The notes under the pieces were generated by a model. It worked only from the letters and a program-made list of their open reading frames with translations, had not been told where the DNA came from and searched no databases. Below are positions 58,690 to 64,000 of a DNA stretch of 64,000 nucleotides, piece by piece. This DNA comes from Peronospora farinosa (Eukaryota; Oomycota; Peronosporomycetes; Peronosporales; Peronosporaceae). Every line of letters begins with the position of its first letter. Positions within the stretch are counted from its first letter, which is position 1. The stretch is taken from NCBI GenBank assembly GCA_947646735.1, contig CANTFK010000129.1, positions 533,253-597,252 on the forward strand. The letters are read 5' to 3'. The position numbers and the translations under genes are program-made.

Positions 58690-61410
58690 TTACTTTCAGC
58701 GATTAGTACTTTGAGCGGTATGCTCTGGGAGTATTCGGTGATGACCTAGGGATTGTCGAATTTTCCGGTTACCTTCAATCGATTGGTGACGCAATCGTTT
58801 CGACCCCATCGAAATTATGCACAGACGTACTTCAACGACATTTTTGTCCATAGGCGAGCTGAACATGGGCGATAGATTATTGAGAACCATATTGTTCATT
58901 TACGAGCTGTCCTCGAGTGCATGCGCACTAACAAGCTATTTGCTAATGCATCTGAATGCATTTTCGGCGTCGAAGATCTTCACGTTTTAGGGTGCTTCAT
59001 TGGGAAGCGAGGACAAAGAGCGGATCCCGCTAAGGTCAAAGCCGTAGTCGATTGGCCTGTTTCACATTCTCAGAAGGACTTGCGTATGTGGCTTGGCCTT
59101 GTCCAATACCATAGTCGATTGGCCTGTTCCACAGTCTCAGATAACTTGCGCATGGGCTTGGCCTTGTCAATTACGCCAGAATCGCTACGAGCTTCCACCA
59201 GATAAGTACAGCGAAAAATACACTGATATGGCTCGGCCATTATCTAATCTCTTTAACAAAGGATGTGGAATGGTGTTGGCATGCACATATGAGGACACTT
59301 CCAAAGCTGTAAAGAAAAGTCTTTTGCATGCTCCTATTTTGGCTTTGCCACATCTGGCCGACCGTTTAGCGTCGTACGTGATGCGACGGATTTTTGCTAT
59401 TGGTGCTTCTATGTTACAAACAGATGCTAAATGATGATCGCCTTCGAATCTCACCAGCTGAAAGCTGCTTAGAAGAACTATCCTGTTCATGACAAAGCGC
59501 TACTTGCAATAAAGTATGCTCTAGTCAAATTAAGATTTCATCTTCTTGGCTCGAATCCTTGTGTAATCAATACAAATCATGCGTCTTTACGCACTGCGAC
59601 TCAGTCGCCTCATCTCTCGCCTAAAATGGCCCGATGGCTTTCATTCTTTGCTGAATATAAATTCGAGGTGAAGTACAAGCCTGGCAAGCAAACCGCTTTA
59701 AATGATGTGTTGTCACGCAGACCTGACTATGAGCTGACTCATGTTACGGCATTCTAGTCATCGATCACAAATCTTATTCATGCTGCTTATGCTTAAGGTG
59801 AGCACTGCGTGGATTTGCTACATGCCCTTGGCAGTCAAGAGTTAATAATACTCGGACAATAAATTGTCGGCACGACTACGTGCGAGCCTTCATCGATATT
59901 CGATCGATCAGGGGCTATTGCGCTGTTGTAAGGATGTGGCGGGTCATCCGCCCGATATTTGTTGAGGGCCTCAAACATCGTTTCCTCTATAAGGCACATG
60001 ATACATCCTTTGGTGGCCATTTAGATCGTGAAAAAGCCTATGGTTCAGTATACCAAAGTTATGGTGGCCCAAACTGTATAAATGGGTGAACCCATATGTG
60101 TGTACGTGTGTAACGTGTCATCGGGTGAAACCCTCGCACCATTCTGCGGCCCCATTGCCTAGTTTGACTGTCCTTACTGAGTCCCAGGAGTCCATTTGTA
60201 TGGATTTTGTGCTTGGCCTACCGAAAAATTTGCATGGCAACACAGGTATTGTGGTCTTTTTGGTCGTTTGAGCAAGATGGCTCACTTATCGGCTGTGGTG
60301 AAGATACAGCGGAGCTTTTATCGATCTTGTGTTTAGCCAACACGGCTTGCCTGTGGTAGTTGTTTCTGACCGTGATCTACGTGTTACGGGTACGATTTGA
60401 GAGTCCATCGTACAGGTGCTAGGCACCCGATTGAACATGTCCATAGCAAATCATCCGCAGACCGATGGTGAAACTATACGCGTTGATCGCATTGTTGCGG
60501 ATATACTAAGCAGTGTTTGTGCTGATACGCCTCAGTGTTGTAGATCTATGCTCCCTGTTGTTGAGCTTGCACTCAATAATTGTATGCTCTCCTCTACTGG
60601 CTATACTCTACTCCGTGGCTTAGGGCTTGGTGGGAGAGAGGCTTCCGATCGGCTGATGTCAGTCCTGCTAATAGGTTAACGTGTTTCTTACCACGCGTTT
60701 CAATGTATTCAGACATGTGCGTGACTCAATGGCTGATAGCCAAGACAAACAAAAGGAACAAGCGGATGCTAGAGGCAGAAGCTGTCTTTAGCGTTATAAG
60801 GTCGAAGATAGAGTGTTACTTAATGATAAAATTATACTAACAATGTAGTATCAGCTTTCTTATAGACGAAGTTGCGCCCATGTTTCATCGGACCCTTTGC
60901 GGTCGTGGACAGAAAGGGCCAAGCGTAAACGCGTAAAATGGGCACACACACCGTGTTTTCGTTTATCTATATAAGCCTTATTGGAATCCGAGCCACGTGA
61001 ATGTGGAGGCGCTTGCGTTGAGGAAGTCGGCACTACCGCATGCCGTAGCATTCGACTTAGGAGATCTAGTAGTCCCTCCAACCGCGTTTGCCGCTGCTCG
61101 AACGTCTGTAGACGTGCCTGCGTCTGATCTAAAACCTCACAGAGACCATTCGCCTCTTGTGATACCTTAGCGTAAGCTCCCGATATCTATATTTATATAT
61201 TACGGGCCGCCGCCGGCATTGCTCGCTGAGCAGATAAACCCTTGGTTTTATGTGTTAAAAATTCTCACGTAGCGCCGTCACCATGATCAAAACAAGTATT
61301 AGGTGAAGTGCAGTGAATATTTTTATCCTTGGGACCCATTAAATTTTGAGGTACCTTTTTGGGAAGATAGCCCTGACCCCGTTGACGCTTTTGAACGCCG
61401 CGCATAGGTA
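58690..61410 (+). pseudogene. Gypsy pol, second part of RT, RNase H, integrase, C-terminus
   Basis: RT resumes with SGMLWEY, NFPVTFNRLVTQ and TYFNDIFVH (active-site pair altered from FDD to FND), then FGVEDLHVLGCFIGKRGQRA, MARPLSNLFNKG and ALPHL. RNase H: NYPVHDKALLAIKYAL, SLRTATQSPHLSPKMARWLS and FEVKYKPGKQTALNDVLSRR. Integrase: HDTSFGGHLDREKAY, CTCVTCHRVKPSHHS, SICMDFVLGLPKN and NHPQTDGETIRVDRIV. After 60700 come integrase C-terminal remnants (KPYWNPSHVNVEAL near 60980) and a weak chromodomain-like end near 61380. In-frame stops, frameshifts and a 67-bp internal duplication (59044-59176) destroy the frame. Confidence 0.8.
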
Positions 61411-62830
61411 ATTCCTCGTTACCAATCGCAGTTCTTACTAGTAATGGTGAAATCGGGCAAGCTCACGGCCTCGGCCTGTCGTGAATTCGCGGCTACAGGA
61501 GTAGCCAAAGAACTTGAGTGCTGCGTAGCAGATGTAAATTGCGATCGTTGTGACCGCAACTTGCCTCGGGGGCATAGTTCAGCGTAGTCAAAATGCATCT
61601 TTTGTTCTAGACGAACTTTTTCCACGTTGGAACTTGCTTGTAGATCCCATTCGCTGCTTAAGCGTCGCGCATACTGCGCCGAGCGGCTTAAGGTCATATC
61701 CTCTTTCTCCTCGGTCTCGCTCGCGAAAAAAGGGTTAAAACACTCTTTATGGGAGGACTGGTGCACCACGTATTGGCTCTGCGTGGTGGCGTGAGGCTCC
61801 AAATATCGCCGTCGAAGAGCCGTTTGCGAAGCGCCATCCTTAGGCGAAGTGGCCTCAGGCCCAATGGCCAAGCCTGATAGGGGCTGACTGGATACTTTCT
61901 ATAGGTGCTCTTCCACAGAGAGTGGCTTGAACATATACTGCCGGTGACCGTAAAGCCTAGTCATATTCTTCGACCGGCGCTTTGCGACTTCCTTGTGGTT
62001 ATCGGCTCCTTGTTGTTTCTCATAGAGCTGGTTGGTAACTGTTGCCGTTGACGATACGTCAAGCGGATCGCGAAACACTTTATCGCATCCACAGCACCAC
62101 GTTCAGGGAACGGAATTGGTGCATGGCTCTGTGGTGGAGTGGGTTCTCAAAATTGTATGATGAGACCCCAAACCACTCACTGTGCCGGACTGCCTACTGT
62201 CGGAGGGGGTACCCCGATGCCGCGTATGAACCTTCTCTCACCTTGTATACCCGTCGGCTGGCGAGTTGCACTCTTTGGAGGACATGGTGAAGATGTAGAC
62301 GTCTGCCTTGAGGGAGGTAGACCTGGGGGGCCTCGAGTGGATATGCTTCACTCGTGGGCCGGTAGGTGGCCACTCGATCGACCTTGTCGAGAGTGGACTT
62401 AAAGCCAAATTCTTTAGGGCGCTTGTCGTCCCTGGCCTTTTCCTTCTTGTTTCAGGGGTATCAACCACCTGACCTTTACGTTGCTCCCGGACCTTGAGGT
62501 GAGGGAGACCGCTTCCGATAGCGGGTCTTGGGGTGTTGCTACTCGAACGAGCTCACAGGCCAAATATATCCTGGAGCTCTATTCGCACTTGAACTTCGCT
62601 ACGCAACTGTCTTCGACGGGGGGCCAAAATATATCCCTTCCCGGAACAGTGAGTAACTTAGAACAAGTCCTTCTTGGGTGACGGAGTCGTGCCACGTAGA
62701 TCGCAAATTGAGTAGTATTTAATATAGTCCTATCCTTTTAACTCCTTTACTCTATCCTTGCCTGAAGCTCTGATTCCTTGCGTCGACTAGTCTGATCCTT
62801 GTATTAACTGGTCCGGAGTGGCCGAACCCC
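61411..62830. other. 3' part of gypsy element, unassigned
   Basis: A 150-codon minus-strand frame (61871-61419; SRSAQYARRLSSEWDLQASS) is open but not recognised; it may be an antisense reading or a further element. Otherwise broken frames. Confidence 0.35.
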
Positions 62831-62990
62831 GAGGGGCCGAGGTCGACCAATGAGGGACCCAGGTCTACCAACGAGGGACCGGGTCGACCGATGAGGGACC
62901 GGGTCGAACAATGGGGGACCCAGGTCGACCTATGAGGGACCCGGGTCTACCAACGAGGGGCCAGGTCGATCAATGAAGGGCCATGGTCAA
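62831..62990 (+). repeat. 20-21 bp tandem repeat, about 8 copies
   Basis: GC-rich array with core GAGGGACC(C)GGGTCGACCAAT and variants; units alternate 20 and 21 bp. Located about 450 bp before the right LTR, inside the gypsy element. Confidence 0.85.
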
Positions 62991-63425
62991 CTCCATTCGG
63001 TACCGGTTAACCGGTACCCTGATACTGATTTTTCTTCGGTGGGTCCTGCGGATTGTTCTCCACCAACGGTCGCTCCCCTTCGAGGCCCCTGTCTCTCTGG
63101 TCCCCTGTCCCTGACCCACGGTCTATACTCCGAATCCAACTGGATTCTGGGACCTCCACATCACAAAAACAACACTTCACCACAGCTCGTGTCATTTTCA
63201 CACCCATGTGTGATTGGTAAGGACCTGATGGGTCCCATGAAGATAGTGTCATGTTCTTAATCACTGCTTCATCGAGGTTTAATCTAAGAAGATTTCTAAA
63301 GAGTCCTTGACTCAATGCCAGGAATCTTCACGTGTTCCGTGAACAACCGTGAGGTCCTAACACCCGCGAAAGAACTACCTCAAAGAGGAAATGGGTCGGA
63401 TGGCATTATATGGAAACGTCAGTTT

Positions 63426-63435
63426 AGGGGAAGGG
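63426..63435 (+). promoter_or_regulatory. Polypurine tract of the gypsy element
   Basis: AGGGGAAGGG directly precedes the TGTAAC start of the right LTR, which fixes the LTR pair on the plus strand. Confidence 0.7.
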
Positions 63436-63965
63436 TGTAACGGGTCTACAAGACGGTTGGATGAATAAAACGCTAACCATACGTTACTATATACATTGTG
63501 TTTCTTATACTTTCCTTTTAGGAGGTATACCTGTGGGCACTGAATTACGGTATCGGTAATACCGTACATATCGGTTAGGACTTGATAACCGATATTTTGC
63601 CGTACTAAGTACACCATACACAGATATTTGAATGATATATCATCTAATAAAGAAGCCTGCATAGTATCATTACTATTATGTTTACTATTATAGAGATTAA
63701 ATCTAGTGTAGGGTACTTAGGGTAGATTTATTTCTAAAGATCTTGATGCATAGATGAAATCAGTTCTCATTGTAAGTCGTCGAGATAAAGCCGGTATTGG
63801 ATTGCTTCTCTCGTTCACTTCGTGCGTTGGTTCTTTGAGCCTTTAAGCTCCTAGCTTGTTCTTGCACTCTTTGCTTTGGCTCTCTGAACCCTTAAGCTTA
63901 TTGCTTGTTGACTAGAAATCCTTTCTAAGTTCCTTTAAGTACTTTGTAGTCGTAAATTTGTAACA
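63436..63965 (+). repeat. Gypsy LTR, right copy (3' LTR)
   Basis: About 530 bp, TGTAACGGGT ... TTTGTAACA. Carries the same two hairpins (63546-63566 and 63570-63593) and AATAAA as the left copy and is more complete at its 3' end. Only 35 bp of window follow. Confidence 0.85.
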
Positions 63966-64000
63966 GGGTACGTAAACATTAAGTAATATACTTAATATTT

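Larger units (their letters stand above)
56196..63965 (+). mobile_element. Decayed, rearranged Ty3/gypsy LTR retrotransposon
   Basis: Bounded by related ~0.5-kb repeats at 56196-56698 and 63436-63965, the right one preceded by a purine tract AGGGGAAGGG (63426-63435), which sets the element on the plus strand. Internal region: gag start on plus (56902), an inverted block (about 57170-58680) with gag C-terminus, protease and first RT part on minus, then RT-RNase H-integrase-C-terminal pol on plus (58690-61410), a 2-kb 3' segment, and a tandem repeat. Stops and frameshifts throughout; not functional. No primer-binding site was recognised after the left LTR, and the bases flanking the pair (TATTC / GGGTA) do not match as a target duplication. 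Confidence 0.8.

Noticed and set aside
60860..61081. Minus-strand 73-codon ORF as a gag fragment
   Set aside because: The plus strand here carries integrase C-terminal remnants (KPYWNPSHVNVEAL), so the minus frame is a shadow.

Overview
The window looks like the nuclear genome of an oomycete, most likely a Phytophthora or downy-mildew relative. Evidence: compact protein genes on both strands, short introns (about 60-80 bp, GT...AG), intergenic gaps often under 300 bp, and retroelement families of the type common in oomycetes. The taxon is inferred from style and protein content only; no rRNA or barcode locus is present.

The left part (about 0.8-28.3 kb) is a gene-dense housekeeping island: NAD kinase, the rRNA m5C methyltransferase NOP2, the DNA polymerase zeta catalytic subunit REV3, a tepsin-like ENTH/VHS protein, SMC5, short-form RNase Z, pyruvate kinase, a PH-domain protein, a two-exon small protein and a PH/AGC kinase. 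Several pairs are divergent across only 130-275 bp (REV3/tepsin, SMC5/RNase Z, pyruvate kinase/PH protein), so shared promoters are likely. REV3 (translesion synthesis) and SMC5 (SMC5/6 repair complex) lie within 8 kb of each other, separated by the tepsin-like gene.

The middle part (28.3-52.9 kb) is looser: a 3.9 kb spacer with two strong foldback sequences, a CCDC174-like gene, an SDP1/TGL-like patatin lipase, an intact Ty1/copia retrotransposon (36461-41743, identical-looking LTRs and a 5-bp target duplication), a DnaJ protein with a C-terminal membrane tail, a transposon-derived ORF, a CID plus double-CCCH RNA-processing factor, and a MINPP-type histidine phosphatase.

The right part (53-64 kb) is a retroelement graveyard: a decayed copia element on the plus strand, cut within its reverse transcriptase by a decayed Ty3/gypsy element (56196-63965). 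Inside the gypsy element one block (gag C-terminus, protease, first part of RT) is inverted in place relative to the rest of pol.

The most interesting items are the architecture of the intact copia element (its start codon lies in a putative primer-binding site matching the anticodon arm of initiator tRNA-Met; its polypurine tract encodes the last Glu residues and its stop codon lies in the 3' LTR), the in-place inversion in the gypsy element, a frameshift in NOP2, the PH/NTF2-like/AGC kinase architecture and the CID/CCCH combination.
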